Of a stretch of 64,000 bases of DNA, positions 1 through 11,461 are shown piece after piece. This DNA comes from Mermis nigrescens (taxonomy: Eukaryota > Nematoda > Enoplea > Mermithida > Mermithidae). Each line of letters opens with the position of its first letter. Positions within the stretch are counted from its first letter, which is position 1. The translations under genes were made by a program, and so were the position numbers. The stretch is from assembly GCA_036768485.1 (NCBI GenBank), contig JAVLUZ010000142.1, positions 21,604,290 through 21,668,289 on the forward strand, read 5' to 3'. Under the pieces are notes generated by a model. It did no database searches. It saw only the letters and a list, made by a program, of their open reading frames with translations, and was not told the DNA's origin.

Positions 1-300
1 AATATGGTGAGAATCCAATGGACACCCTCTTGAACAAATCTCATTTTTCTGCATAAAACCTGTGCAAAACAGAAGACATAGATGCAAAATACGCTTTAGG
101 TTGCATAAAGACTAAAAATGGAGTGTTTAAACCGCGCACTCGGGAATAAATAGACTCTAAATTATAAGTGTAAAATTCGGCGCGAAGCGCCGAAAATTTT
201 GCGATTTTTGGCTAAAAAAGCCAAGGCGGAGTAAAGGAAAAGAATCATTCATATTTTATTTGGGGGGGCACGTGCCCTTTTATCCCCCTGGCTACGGGCC
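1..300. repeat. Dispersed repeat with GGGGGATA-type terminus
   Basis: This stretch is a diverged copy of 53930-54185: both run from a 'CTTGAACAAAT' block through 'GCAAAATACGCTTTA' to the end 'ATCCCCCTGG(C/A)TACGGGCC'. The shared right end looks like a transposon terminus (reverse complement GGCCCGTAGCCAGGGGGATA). A GGCGC-GAA-GCGCC hairpin lies near 181-193. No coding sequence is seen. The left end is outside the window, so class and length cannot be set. Confidence 0.6.
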
Positions 301-1251
301 TTAATACGTATGATGCATGAATATGCACCGGTATGTTTTGTACGTGCTTCGGCCCCGGTACTACATATCGTTTAGTAAAACTTTTGGCCATTCTCGTTAA
401 AATAAAATATCGCTTAGTGACTTGATTGGTTAATGGCGTTGAGTTATCTTCAACGCATGAATTTTGAACAATAAGACGTTATTTGTGCATTTTTGGTTCA
501 GACTAACCTTCTTATATTCGATCGTGCAAATATATGTACATATATCGGTAATATTCAATTAGAGAAAATTGCAAAAAATCTCAGATTATTTTGGGTTAGG
601 GAAAACAGCTTTTCAAGAAAACTAGTATAAATCATACAAGAATTACAGAAGCAAAAGAATGGGAATAGGCAATGGTGGTCAATGGTTCTCCCCGTTCAAT
701 GTTTTTAATGAAAAAAGGTGGGTCGTCGTCCTGTTTAAGAAAAAGTGGTTGCTCAGTGTCAAACTTGTCCAAAACTGATTGCTCAATTCCTAAAAGTGAT
801 TGTACAGGTCCGAAAAATGGTTTATCAACTGAAGAAATGTTGTCTGGGTTCAAATGTTATATTTTCATGTTTATTTGCACAAAACGTATCTCCTCTCAAA
901 TACTCCCTTCTCCCCGTCAAACTTTTAGCTTTGATGGGGTATTGCCATACACGTAACAGGGGGATGGGGAACACCCCAGCCAAACTTGTTTGTCTCTTAT
1001 CCCCAAAGCCAGAAAATTTTGACCCCAATTTTCGGAAAAATTGAATTTTTGACCGTTTTTGGTGTTTTCGGCCAAAAATTGGAGGCCATTCCCCCTGATT
1101 TTGAGCCGTTTACAAGTATGTGTATTGCCCAGGTGTGATGGTTGGTAGGTAAAAAAATAATTGTAGCCGGCTTTTCGATAGTACACCTTGTCTATTCTAA
1201 CTGACTTTAGATCAGAGATAATTATGAAATCTGGTTGTTTTCGTAAAATAG
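301..1251. other. AT-rich intronic or intergenic DNA, no gene recognised
   Basis: Several short ORFs occur here on both strands, but they overlap each other, have no recognisable motifs and look like chance frames. GGGGGATGGGG-type patches near 960 resemble the G-rich ends of neighbouring repeats. The sequence just before 1252 (TTTTCGTAAAATAG) could serve as a splice acceptor for the next feature. Confidence 0.5.
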
Positions 1252-1447
1252 GATCGCAATGACTGTCCTATGTTTTAAGGAAATCGAAAATAAGCAATCT
1301 AGTGCGGAAGCTGGTAACCCAAAGGGCGTACGAGATTTAAAAGTTATTGTTGATAACATGCTAGGTGGCCTAGGAAAGCAATTACGACGATGTGGCATCG
1401 ACTGTAAATTAATGGATAATGGAGAATGTAGACAAATGTTAATGAAA
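1252..1447 (+). CDS. Exon of EXD3/mut-7-like protein (start of Mut7-C domain)
   Basis: The open frame encodes ...RDLKVIVDNMLGGLGKQ... then LRRCGIDCKLMDNGE. This matches the opening of the Mut7-C domain, a PIN-like RNase fold found at the C-terminus of EXD3 and C. elegans MUT-7. The conserved aspartate after KVIV and the GLGKQLRRCGID helix are visible. The frame is open back to a plausible acceptor (AAAATAG at 1251) and ends at a GT donor (AAA|GTTAGC at 1448) in phase 0. Reading on gives hydrophobic sequence and a stop, as expected for an intron. The 14335 exon carries the same domain's end, also in phase 0. The N-terminal DEDD exonuclease exons must lie left of the window. An old pseudogene cannot be excluded, but this exon has no lesion. 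Confidence 0.72.
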
Positions 1448-2369
1448 GTTAGCTACTTTTGCTTGCTCTTCTATGTACATACGTACGCATTAACCTGCAT
1501 TACTTGAGCATTTTAAATTTAACTGAAGTAGCCATCTGATATTGTGGACGAGGAGGCTATGTCGCATAGTTGCCCTATGATTTATATAAGAAAATCCGTT
1601 AGATGTATGGTTATATGTATATGTATATGTATATGTTATATGTATGGTCCGAAATAGAATATAAGAAAAATTAAAAAATTTAAAATAAAAAAATAAAATA
1701 AAGTAATAAAATATATAATAAAATACGAAATAAAATATCCGAAAATATATGAAATTTTATATGTATATGTTATATGTATGGTCCGAAATCAATCGATTTT
1801 GAAACTCCAGTCGTATATAAATATTGTGAATGTCGCATTCGTTGTTATTAGGCTTAATGTGCTTACATAGTCTGTTAGTAATAATTTAAGATCAAATCGC
1901 CTTATCCTATGTACTTAGCTATTATTGCATTTATTCATTGGAAAGTCTGCATAAATTATTACTAGTCTGACTGATCATTAAATTAATTATTTTCTATTAA
2001 TTATTATTTTTTGAAGAAGTTATACAAAGCAGGAAGCAAGAAGTAAGCAAGCATAAATGACATGTGGGTCAGCTACAGTTATTTATTGGGTTTAAATTGC
2101 CTTAAAAAGTAGTATTAATGCTAAACTGGCTTAAAAACTATGATTATCCACAGTTTCTGATCATTTTCAAGCACTTTTGCATACTATTGTTGGGTTTCTT
2201 GATTTTTCGGCCTTTATTTAGATTTAATTTTCCAAGAAAATTTCCATTTTTTCTATTCTGGGAGGTCCACTAGACCCCAAACTCTAGGGTGCATGTCTGG
2301 TAGTGAGTGTAGGATGGGAAAGCGAATTATCTATTTCTTCGTTTCTTCGCTAGTCATACATGTAATAGG
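1448..2369. other. Intron sequence, AT-rich, no gene
   Basis: This is AT-rich sequence with a (TATATG)n patch around 1610-1640 and again near 1760. I see no ORF with recognisable motifs. It lies between two exons of the Mut7-C gene, so it is inferred to be the start of its long intron. Confidence 0.5.
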
Positions 2370-2377
2370 GGGTGAGG

Positions 2378-2549
2378 CAGGGGCGTATTTAGGGGGGGCG
2401 GTGGCCCCCCCATTGACCCGAAATAGTCCGCAAAAATTAAGGATTTTTGAGCGATTTTCGGGCTAAAACAGTTAATTTTTCCACCCAAGTCAGGGTTTCG
2501 CCCCCTTAGGGGCAGCCTCCCCCTTAGCAAAATCCTGGGTCCGTCACTG
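2378..2549. mobile_element. hAT-type MITE, 172 bp, 8-bp TSD
   Basis: The termini are imperfect inverted repeats: CAGGGGCGTATTTAGG at the left and, on the other strand, CAGTGACGGACCCAGG at the right. A perfect 8-bp duplication GGGTGAGG flanks them at 2370-2377 and 2550-2557. Terminal CAGNG plus an 8-bp TSD is typical of hAT elements. It has no coding capacity. A longer element with similar ends lies at 57363-58956. Confidence 0.85.
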
Positions 2550-2557
2550 GGGTGAGG

Positions 2558-3478
2558 GGTATTACTCCCTGAAGGGTGGCGTAAAAAATCAAAATTCCTC
2601 TTATTATTGACCAATTTCTATATTTTTTTAAATGTTAAAAACGATTAATTCAGTCAAAATGGACTAAAAACGCTTTAAAAATGCGGCATTACCATGGAAA
2701 AGCGTATTTTGACCATTTTCGTTGTTTGAATAACAAAAAATCGTGTACACAAAATTCACTATTTTGGATTTCTGGGATTTTACCACAACCCCCCCTACCC
2801 CCACCGAACTTGGCCGTGTGCATCTACGTCGTTACTACGTACTTCTTGACCTTTTTCTGTGGTGATCTATTTTCTGCTCTTTTCTAGGTAGCCCAGGAAG
2901 AAAATCGATTGATATTGAGTTCTGGCAGCGCTTTTGATGAAGTACAGTTGATTGTCTTTTCATTCCAATGCATAATTGGCTTACTTATTACATTAACATA
3001 GATCGCAAAATGCGTGCCGACTGACCAATGTTGTCGCGTTGATAACATGTTGAATAGCAAAGAGCAATTAGCGTCCTTTATTACGCAACAAAATGTGCGG
3101 ATTACAGAAGATGACATCTTTTCTAGATGCGTCGTAAGTTAAACGCTATAAGGAAATAGAAATAATATAAAAAAACAAGAAATATGAGCAATTAGCGTCC
3201 ATTAAGAAATGCGTGTAGCGTGTAGTAATAGATGTCTTTTCGGTTCGGCGTTCTCTAAAACAATGACATTTGATCATACATGTAACGGCTTGAAATATTG
3301 GGTGGGAGTCCCCCGCTACGTTTAGAGGGGGGTGAATGAACTCCAATTTTCAGCCACGCAAGTTTTTTCATAACTCAGAGGGGTCAAAAGTTTTCTTACT
3401 TGGGGGATGGGGAACGACCAACTTTGGGTTGGGGATCGTCAGCCCCGCTGTTAAATGTCTGCCTCTGACCCCAAACAC
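2558..3478. other. Intron sequence, no gene recognised
   Basis: No supportable ORF is present. The phrase AGCAATTAGCGTCC occurs twice (near 3062 and 3184), suggesting a short internal duplication. G-rich patches near 3300 and 3400 resemble ends of the MITE families seen elsewhere in the window. Confidence 0.45.
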
Positions 3479-3487
3479 AGTATAACC

Positions 3488-3754
3488 ATACGTGGGCAGC
3501 AAGAAAATTCTGGGGGGTGTAAGATTTTTCAAAGGTCAAAAAATGGCCTTAAAAATGGTGGTATGGCGTACAAAAACACCATTTTTCGACGTTTCTCATC
3601 AAGCACTATCAATTGGAATCAAAAAATTGCAAAAAAACGAAAAAAAATTTTCAAGCATTGAATTCTGGGGGCTATTTTCATTTAGGGGGGTGTTTTGGTT
3701 TCTCGGAGGGGAGGGGTTGCATACCCCCCAAACCCACCTACACGCCCAGGTGTG
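3488..3754. mobile_element. MITE family M1, copy 1 (9-bp TSD AGTATAACC)
   Basis: This 267-bp element runs from ATACGTGGGCAGCA to CACGCCCAGGTGTG, with G-rich subterminal tracts (TTCTGGGGGG and CCCCCCAAACCC) and an AT-rich core. It is flanked by a perfect 9-bp duplication AGTATAACC at 3479-3487 and 3755-3763. A 9-bp TSD suggests mobilisation by a Mutator-like transposase. ORFs through it are shared by all copies and are not genes. Confidence 0.85.
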
Positions 3755-4897
3755 AGTATAACCGGCTTTTCAAGTATGGAATATCTATAGTAGTTTAAAA
3801 TGCATTCTTTCGCGGTGGTCATCAATGATGCATAGGTATTTTACACAGATGTGTAATAATTCCGACTTTGTTGTGATTCCGAGTCCTATCTTTCGGACCC
3901 TTTGGGACAACAAGATGGCGCCGGATGATTTTTTGGACCCTGTTCCATTTGATCGAGAGGTAATACTCGTAATCAGACGTGTTGTGGGGGGCAGTTCGCG
4001 GGGGCTGTTGACTCCCCAAGCCCAGAATGGCAACTGACCACCCTCCCCCCGAAAAATGGCTGCGACCCCCAGAATTATCGATTTTTTGTAAAAGTTAATA
4101 AAGGTTGTAAAAAGTGTGCCTTGTCAAGCGTTTTAGCCCATTTTTGGCTCAAAAATCTCAAATTTTCGGCGCTTCGCGCCATGCACACATGTTTTAAACC
4201 ATATGTTGTTCAATTTACTCAATTTTTTCAAAATTTTCTCGAAATTTTTCTTACGTTTTTATGTTTTAGAAAGAACGAGCATTGTCAGAAACGTCAAAAA
4301 ACAGTGTTTGACGTGTACCCATCGTTTTTTAGCCTAAAAAAGGTACTTTTTAAAAAAATTTGGGCCTGACCCCCCCCTCTGAATTTACATGCTGTACTTG
4401 TATGCTCGTAATGCGCCGCGCTTTTGTTCAGTACATTATTTTTCACGCAGGGGCGGATTTAAGGGGGGCAGCTGGCCTCTTTTGGCCAAAAACGTTTGGC
4501 GAGATTTGTAATTTGCAATGATTTTTGGCCGTCAGTCATCATAATTTATCAAAATTTTCCATTTTCGAGCATGAGTTTGAAAAAAATTTTCGACCTTAGG
4601 CGTCAAATGCTGCAAATACAGGGAATAGAGCAGTAAGTCAAGCTTTTAAACGTCCTTTCGCCTAAATTTCACGAGTTTTTCGAAGATTCGCGCCAGATTT
4701 CGCTAAAGTCAAAGAAATTCACTGATTTGTTCATAAAAAATTGTCGGAAATTTAAAAATTCTTCGTGAAATGACGCGTCAAAAGTGATTTTACCGTTTTC
4801 ACGTAATACAATTTTTCAATAATTTTCCATTTTTTGAAAATATTTACATACCTAACATTTTTAATTCACTCTGAAATGTAAAAAATTAGCATATATA

Positions 4898-5337
4898 CAG
4901 TGCCGCTCTAAAGTTTAGGGCCACCCACTATTTAAACGCAGCGTCTGTTTGAATCGTAAATTCTAAACTAATTATAGTTTAAGAGTTTCAAAATTGAACA
5001 GAACCATGAATAACAAGTATCATCAATTAATAATCAACAAAAAAGAATCGACTAAAAGGAAATCCAATTATCTTTAGCTTGAATTAATGCTTGTATACAA
5101 AGTGTTATCGAATTGATCAATTTGACGCATTTTTCCTTTGGGATTAAACACAGATATCCTTCATTTTTAATCATTTTTGTTCGTAAAATACACTTTAGAA
5201 TTATGTTTCTCAAGGCTCTCAAACAATTCGCCAAATATTTTTAATTGGATTGAGGTCCTCGTGGGACTCTAGGGGTCACAATAATAAAGGCAATCCCTTC
5301 CCAACAAAATATGCTACAGTGTTGCCTTGTGTTTTGG
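4898..5337 (-). mobile_element. Truncated Tc1-like transposon end (array unit 1)
   Basis: This is the 3' part of the Tc1-like element described at 8616-10253. It starts with the CAGTGCCGCTCTAAAG terminal repeat just after a TA and includes the minus-strand transposase C-terminus with a DLNPIKNIW motif near 5240. It is cut off at the MITE junction at 5338 by the tandem duplication. Confidence 0.85.
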
Positions 5338-5346
5338 ATCATCACC

Positions 5347-5613
5347 ATAGGTGAGCTGCACCGAAATTCTGGGGGGGTGTAAGATTTTTCAAAGGTCAAA
5401 AAATGGCCTTAAAAATGGTGGTATGGCGTACAAAAACACCATTTTTCGACGTTTCTCATCAAGCACTATCAATTGGAATCAAAAAATTGCAAAAAAACGA
5501 AAAAAAATTTTCAAGCATTGAATTCTGGGGGCTATTTTCATTTAGGGGGTATTTTGGTTTCTCGGAGGGGAGGGGTTGCATACCCCCCAAACCCACCTAC
5601 ACGCCCAGGTGTG
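5347..5613. mobile_element. MITE M1, chimeric copy 2
   Basis: The left flank is ATCATCACC (5338-5346), the site of copy 4, while the right flank is AGTATAACC (5614-5622), the site of copy 1. The first about 20 bp (ATAGGTGAGCTGCACC) match copy 4 and the remainder matches copy 1. The mismatched TSDs mark it as a recombination junction rather than a fresh insertion. Confidence 0.88.
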
Positions 5614-6755
5614 AGTATAACCGGCTTTTCAAGTATGGAATATCTATAGTAGTTTAAAATGCATTCTTTCGCGGTGGTCATCAATGATGCATAGGTATTT
5701 TACACGGATGTGTAATAATTCCGACTTTGTTGTGATTCCGAGTCCTATCTTTCGGACCCTTTGGGACAACAAGATGGCGCCGGATGATTTTTTGGACCCT
5801 GTTCCATTTGATCGAGAGGTAATACTCGTAATCAGACGTGTTGTGGGGGCAGTTCGCGGGGGCTGTTGACTCCCCAAGCCCAGAATGGCAACTGACCACC
5901 CTCCCCCGAAAAATGGCTGCGACCCCCAGAATTATCGATTTTTTTGTAAAAGTTAATAAAGGTTGTAAAAAGTGTGCCTTGTCAAGCGTTTTAGCCCATT
6001 TTTGGCTCAAAAATCTCAAATTTTCGGCGCTTCGCGCCATGCACACATGTTTTAAACCATATGTTGTTCAATTTACTCAATTTTTTCAAAATTTTCTCGA
6101 AATTTTTCTTACGTTTTTATGTTTTAGAAAGAACGAGCATTGTCAGAAACGTCAAAAAACAGTGTTTGACGTGTACCCATCGTTTTTTAGCCTAAAAAAG
6201 GTACTTTTTAAAAAAATTTGGGCCTGACCCCCCCCTCTGAATTTACATGCTGTACTTGTATGCTCGTAATGCGCCGCGCTTTTGTTCAGTACATTATTTT
6301 TCACGCAGGGGCGGATTTAAGGGGGGCAGCTGGCCTCTTTTGGCCAAAAACGTTTGGCGAGATTTGTAATTTGCAATGATTTTTGGCCGTCAGTCATCAT
6401 AATTTATCAAAATTTTCCATTTTCGAGCATGAGTTTGAAAAAAATTTTCGACCTTAGGCGTCAAATGCTGCAAATACAGGGAATAGAGCAGTAAGTCAAG
6501 CTTTTAAACGTCCTTTCGCCTAAATTTCACGAGTTTTTCGAAGATTCGCGCCAGATTTCGCTAAAGTCAAAGAAATTCACTGATTTGTTCATAAAAAATT
6601 GTCGGAAATTTAAAAATTCTTCGTGAAATGACGCGTCAAAAGTGATTTTACCGTTTTCACGTAATACAATTTTTCAATAATTTTCCATTTTTTGAAAATA
6701 TTTACATACCTAACATTTTTAATTCACTCTGAAATGTAAAAAATTAGCATATATA

Positions 6756-7195
6756 CAGTGCCGCTCTAAAGTTTAGGGCCACCCACTATTTAAACGCAGC
6801 GTCTGTTTGAATCGTAAATTCTAAACTAATTATAGTTTAAGAGTTTCAAAATTGAACAGAACCATGAATAACAAGTATCATCAATTAATAATCAACAAAA
6901 AAGAATCGACTAAAAGGAAATCCAATTATCTTTAGCTTGAATTAATGCTTGTATACAAAGTGTTATCGAATTGATCAATTTGACGCATTTTTCCTTTGGG
7001 ATTAAACACAGATATCCTTCATTTTTAATCATTTTTGTTCGTAAAATACACTTTAGAATTATGTTTCTCAAGGCTCTCAAACAATTCGCCAAATATTTTT
7101 AATTGGATTGAGGTCCTCGTGGGACTCTAGGGGTCACAATAATAAAGGCAATCCCTTCCCAACAAAATATGCTACAGTGTTGCCTTGTGTTTTGG
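6756..7195 (-). mobile_element. Truncated Tc1-like transposon end (array unit 2)
   Basis: This second truncated copy of the Tc1-like 3' end starts at the same CAGTGCCGCTC terminus after TA and stops at the chimeric MITE junction. It is almost base-for-base identical to 4898-5337. Confidence 0.85.
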
Positions 7196-7204
7196 ATCAT
7201 CACC

Positions 7205-7472
7205 ATAGGTGAGCTGCACCGAAAATTCTGGGGGTGTAAGATTTTTCAAAGGTCAAAAAATGGCCTTAAAAATGGTGGTATGGCGTACAAAAACACCATT
7301 TTTCGACGTTTCTCATCAAGCACTATCAATTGGAATCAAAAAATTGCAAAAAAACGAAAAAAAATTTTCAAGCATTGAATTCTGGGGGCTATTTTCATTT
7401 AGGGGGGTATTTTGGTTTCTCGGAGGGGAGGGGTTGCATACCCCCCCAAACCCACCTACACGCCCAGGTGTG
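7205..7472. mobile_element. MITE M1, chimeric copy 3
   Basis: This copy has the same structure as copy 2: ATCATCACC on the left (7196-7204), AGTATAACC on the right (7473-7481), a copy-4-type left tip and a copy-1-type body. It is the second junction of the tandem triplication. Confidence 0.88.
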
Positions 7473-8615
7473 AGTATAACCGGCTTTTCAAGTATGGAAT
7501 ATCTATAGTAGTTTAAAATGCATTCTTTCGCGGTGGTCATCAATGATGCATAGGTATTTTACACAGATGTGTAATAATTCCGACTTTGTTGTGATTCCGA
7601 GTCCTATCTTTCGGACCCTTTGGGACAACAAGATGGCGCCGGATGATTTTTGGACCCTGTTCCATTTGATCGAGAGGTAATACTCGTAATCAGACGTGTT
7701 GTGGGGGGCAGTTCGCGGGGGCTGTTGACTCCCCAAGCCCAGAATGGCAACTGACCACCCTCCCCCGAAAAATGGCTGCGACCCCCAGAATTATCGATTT
7801 TTTTGTAAAAGTTAATAAAGGTTGTAAAAAGTGTGCCTTGTCAAGCGTTTTAGCCCATTTTTGGCTCAAAAATCTCAAATTTTCGGCGCTTCGCGCCATG
7901 CACACATGTTTTAAACCATATGTTGTTCAATTTACTCAATTTTTTCAAAATTTTCTCGAAATTTTTCTTACGTTTTTATGTTTTAGAAAGAACGAGCATT
8001 GTCAGAAACGTCAAAAAACAGTGTTTGACGTGTACCCATCGTTTTTTAGCCTAAAAAAGGTACTTTTTAAAAAAAATTTGGGCCTGACCCCCCCCCTCTG
8101 AATTTACATGCTGTACTTGTATGCTCGTAATGCGCCGCGCTTTTGTTCAGTACATTATTTTTCACGCAGGGGCGGATTTAAGGGGGGGCAGCTGGCCTCT
8201 TTTGGCCAAAAACGTTTGGCGAGATTTGTAATTTGCAATGATTTTTGGCCGTCAGTCATCATAATTTATCAAAATTTTCCATTTTCGAGCATGAGTTTGA
8301 AAAAATTTTCGACCTTAGGCGTCAAATGCTGCAAATACAGGGAATAGAGCAGTAAGTCAAGCTTTTAAACGTCCTTTCGCCTAAATTTCACGAGTTTTTC
8401 GAAGATTCGCGCCAGATTTCGCTAAAGTCAAAGAAATTCACTGATTTGTTCATAAAAAATTGTCGGAAATTTAAAAATTCTTCGTGAAATGACGCGTCAA
8501 AAGTGATTTTACCGTTTTCACGTAATACAATTTTTCAATAATTTTCCATTTTTTGAAAATATTTACATACCTAACATTTTTAATTCACTCTGAAATGTAA
8601 AAATTAGCATATATA

Positions 8616-10253
8616 CAGTGCCGCTCTAAAGTTTAGGGCCACCCACTATTTAAACGCAGCGTCTGTTTGAATCGTAAATTCTAAACTAATTATAGTTTAA
8701 GAGTTTCAAAATTGAACAGAACCATGAATAACAAGTATCATCAATTAATAATCAACAAAAAAGAATCGACTAAAAGGAAATCCAATTATCTTTAGCTTGA
8801 ATTAATGCTTGTATACAAAGTGTTATCGAATTGATCAATTTGACGCATTTTTCCTTTGGGATTAAACCACAGATATCCTTCATTTTTAATCATTTTTGTT
8901 CGTAAAATACACTTTAGAATTATGTTTCTCAAGGCTCTCAAACAATTCGCCAAATATTTTTAATTGGATTGAGGTCCTCGTGGGACTCTAGGGGTCACAA
9001 TAATAAAGGCAATCCCTTCCCAACAAAATATGCTACAGTGTTGCCTTGTGTTTTGGATCATCACCATAGGTGAGCTGCACCGAAATTCTGGGGGGGTGAA
9101 AAAATTTTCAAAGGTCAAAAATGGTCCTAAAAGTGGTCGTATGGCGAAAAAACACCATATTTCGACGTTTCTCATCGAGCACTATCCAATGGCATCAAAA
9201 ATCGCTAAAAAAGCAAAAAAATTTCAAAATTTGAATTCTGGGGGTATTTTGATTTCTGGGGGGGGGGTATTTCAACTTCTGGGGGTTGCATACCCCCGAA
9301 CCCCCCACGCCCATGTGTGATCATCACCCTCCTGGAAAAATGTATTGGATGTTTTTTCTGAGGCAGTCACCAAATAAGGAACCAAGTGCTTCTTAATTAA
9401 GCGAATATTTTAAGTGGTTGTAAATTTTGGGTTGGAAAAAAAGAAACCAAATCACGACAGTCATGGGCTCTAAATCGACTCCAGAGTCCAGACCAAAGCA
9501 CTGCATTCACTCCTGTGTTTGACGCTTCATGCCATGCATCTGACATTTTATTTTTCGTCTGAACGTCTGCGGACAAAACCCCTGAATTTCGAAGTAAAAC
9601 AATCGAATTTTCACTCTCAAAAAAAGAAAGCATCTGAAAAATCGAGAAAAGTCCAACGAACGGAATTTCGAGGGAAAATCAATGTCTTTTTTCTGTGACA
9701 GTCGATCACCAAAAGACTATTTAATGTGATCCAATAACACGAAAAAGATGCCGACCACTCAAAACTAATGGTCCACAATCAATAGACAATTCGCCCTGCA
9801 AGTCAGGAGCGATCAGACGCCAATTTGTGATGGTTTTCTTAAGACCACATAGTTCTTTAGTAGCCAATTTAGAGGACCGCCCGAGTCGAGGTCCGAGGGA
9901 GATAAATAAAGGAATCCAACTGCTTGTGTTTCTCAAGTCTGTTTTGTATGACGCACTAACTTATAAAAAACATCCGGCTATCACTCTTAGGAATAGTTTT
10001 GTATCCTTAAACATAGACGCAATTTTTGATCAGAAGACCAGCAAAATGGACCGGAATTAATCCGTAATAAATCTGCTAGCAGTGAAGAAAATTAAAAACA
10101 ACTAAACTTTTTGAAATCAGCGGAGAGAACTAATCTAGAAACTTTTTCAAGGTGAAATTTAGGCCATTTATTTCCACAGCTTAAAGCGATTTGAAACTCT
10201 AATGGATTTTGGAGTAATCGGTCAGGGTGGCCTTAAACTTTTGAGCGGCACTG
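8616..10253 (-). mobile_element. Tc1-like DNA transposon, decayed, split by a MITE
   Basis: The terminal inverted repeats are CAGTGCCGCTCTAAAG at the left and its near complement CTTTTGAGCGGCACTG at the right. TA dinucleotides (8614-8615 and 10254-10255) fit the mariner/Tc1 target duplication. Minus-strand fragments look like a Tc1 transposase: near 9721-9936 a helix-turn-helix-like stretch (KTITNWRLIAPDLQGELS), near 9397-9633 the middle of the DDE domain, and near 8950-9000 the C-terminal motif DLNPIKNIW. Frames are interrupted by stops, and MITE copy 4 sits inside at 9066-9319. Without the MITE the element would be about 1.4 kb, a normal Tc1 size. It is not active here. Confidence 0.87.
9066..9319. 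mobile_element. MITE M1, copy 4 (9-bp TSD ATCATCACC)
   Basis: This M1 copy inserted into the Tc1-like transposon. Perfect 9-bp duplications ATCATCACC lie at 9057-9065 and 9320-9328. It is more diverged from copy 1 than copies 2 and 3 are, as expected if it was one of the two original substrates of the recombination. Confidence 0.87.
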
Positions 10254-10492
10254 TACGTACGCACTGGGGCATGTGCACACACAGGATTTTTATTCAGGCG
10301 TGGTCCTTACTTGGGCAACCCAATAACTCGGGAAGTATTCAGTTATACTCGAAATATAGTGCATTTTTGATGTTTTAGATTATACGTACTTTATCGATTA
10401 AAACTGATAACAAGAATTGTTTAACCTTAGTATAGCAAAATATTAGATCGTGAGCATTCAATACTGACAGAGGGCTGGTGGATGGTGCAAAA

Positions 10493-10762
10493 CACACGTG
10501 GGTGTGGGGGAGGGGGGTGGGGTTTGGGGTATGCACTCCCAGAGGGCTGAATACACCCCCAGAAATAAAAATACCCCCCCCCAGAATTCAATTTTTGAAA
10601 AGTTTTTTCGTTTTTTCGCAATTTCTTAATGCCAGTGGATAGTACTCGATGAGGAACGTTGAAAAGTGGTGTTTTTTCACCATACCACCATTTTTAAGAC
10701 CATCTTTTGCCCTTTGAAAAATCTTGCACCACCTTCCCAGAATTCTAGTGCTGCCCACCTAT
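10493..10762. mobile_element. MITE M1, inverted copy (9-bp TSD GGTGCAAAA)
   Basis: This 270-bp copy lies in the opposite orientation, from CACACGTGGGTGTGG to GTGCTGCCCACCTAT. Perfect 9-bp duplications GGTGCAAAA lie at 10484-10492 and 10763-10771. It is the cleanest evidence for the 9-bp TSD of this family. Confidence 0.9.
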
Positions 10763-11121
10763 GGTGCAAAAACTTCGAAATAGCTATGCTTCGGTATGAA
10801 AAAATTATCTGTTCCAATAAACTCGTATTAAGTTAAGTTATAGACATAAAATGTGGCGCAAAGTGGGGGGATCACTTGAGTGAAAGGTAAGAATGACTGA
10901 AAAATAATTGCAATGTATAAGAAATTCTCTGGAACAAATAATTGTAGCTTCTTTATATTAGATGTTAGAGATTTGGAATGAAAAAACATTGATATGAAAA
11001 GGTGAAATCGTCAGGAATTGCCTAAATTGTAGTCGGAAAAAGTGAATAAAAGTGTTTCCAAAAATCATCGTACGAATGAGCTTCATCGTACATCGTACTT
11101 GAACCGTGAACCGTGTTACAG

Positions 11122-11214
11122 CAAATGGTTTTCGGATTTTTCGAAGTACACATTAAAATTGCACTGACTCTTTTATTTAGCACATGTGCCGACTTCATTC
11201 TAAAATACATGATA
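11122..11214 (+). CDS. Candidate internal exon of the Mut7-C gene
   Basis: After an acceptor-like TTACAG the phase-0 frame reads QMVFGFFEVHIKIALTLLFS then TCADFILKYMIK. This resembles the middle of Mut7-C, where a helix with 'V..FF.V.I' precedes 'FSRC..C'. It lies between the two firmer exons, on the same strand and in compatible phase. Against it, the second cysteine expected three residues after the first is a phenylalanine here, and no GT donor follows until about 11270. The right border given is arbitrary. Treat it as a hint only; it may be a chance frame. Confidence 0.28.
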
Positions 11215-11296
11215 AAACGAAAGCCAAAAATGATTTTAATAAATACTTACCTATATCTTTTTATATGCCAGTCATCTTGTGTCAATGGGCGGTGGG

Positions 11297-11461
11297 CACA
11301 CATGGGCGTGGGGGGTCTGGGTTAAAACACCCCCGCAGAAGTTGAACCCCCGCAGATCATTGTGGACTCCAGAATTCTATTTTTAGTAACATTTTTGGTG
11401 ATTTTTGCCATTTTCGGCGATTCCATCCTGCCTTTCCTTTACAATTTTCTTGCTGCCCATG
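11297..11461. mobile_element. MITE M1-related, short variant
   Basis: The ends CACACATGGGCGTGGGG and TTCTTGCTGCCCATG match M1 termini, with shared CCCCCGCAGAAG and CCAGAATTC blocks inside, but the copy is only about 165 bp. No matching flanking duplication was found, so it is older or deleted. Confidence 0.6.

Larger units (their letters stand above)
3488..9319. repeat. Tandem triplication, unit about 1.86 kb
   Basis: Three almost identical units begin at MITE copies at 3488, 5347 and 7205 (periods about 1859 and 1858 bp) and end at a fourth MITE at 9066-9319. Each unit holds a 267-bp MITE, about 690 bp of repeat-like spacer, the left end of a CAGGGGCGGATTTAAGG element (4448, 6307, 8167) and the left part of a Tc1-like transposon (left TIR at 4898, 6756, 8616). 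Units differ only by single-base changes and homopolymer length, so the event is recent. The MITE flanks are AGTATAACC on both sides of copy 1, ATCATCACC left with AGTATAACC right for copies 2 and 3, and ATCATCACC on both sides of copy 4. Confidence 0.93.

Noticed and set aside
5681..6227. ORFs of 121 and 129 codons on opposite strands in the tandem array
   Set aside because: They overlap on both strands, pass through MITE and spacer sequence, and are broken differently in each unit by indels. They are chance frames in a repeat.
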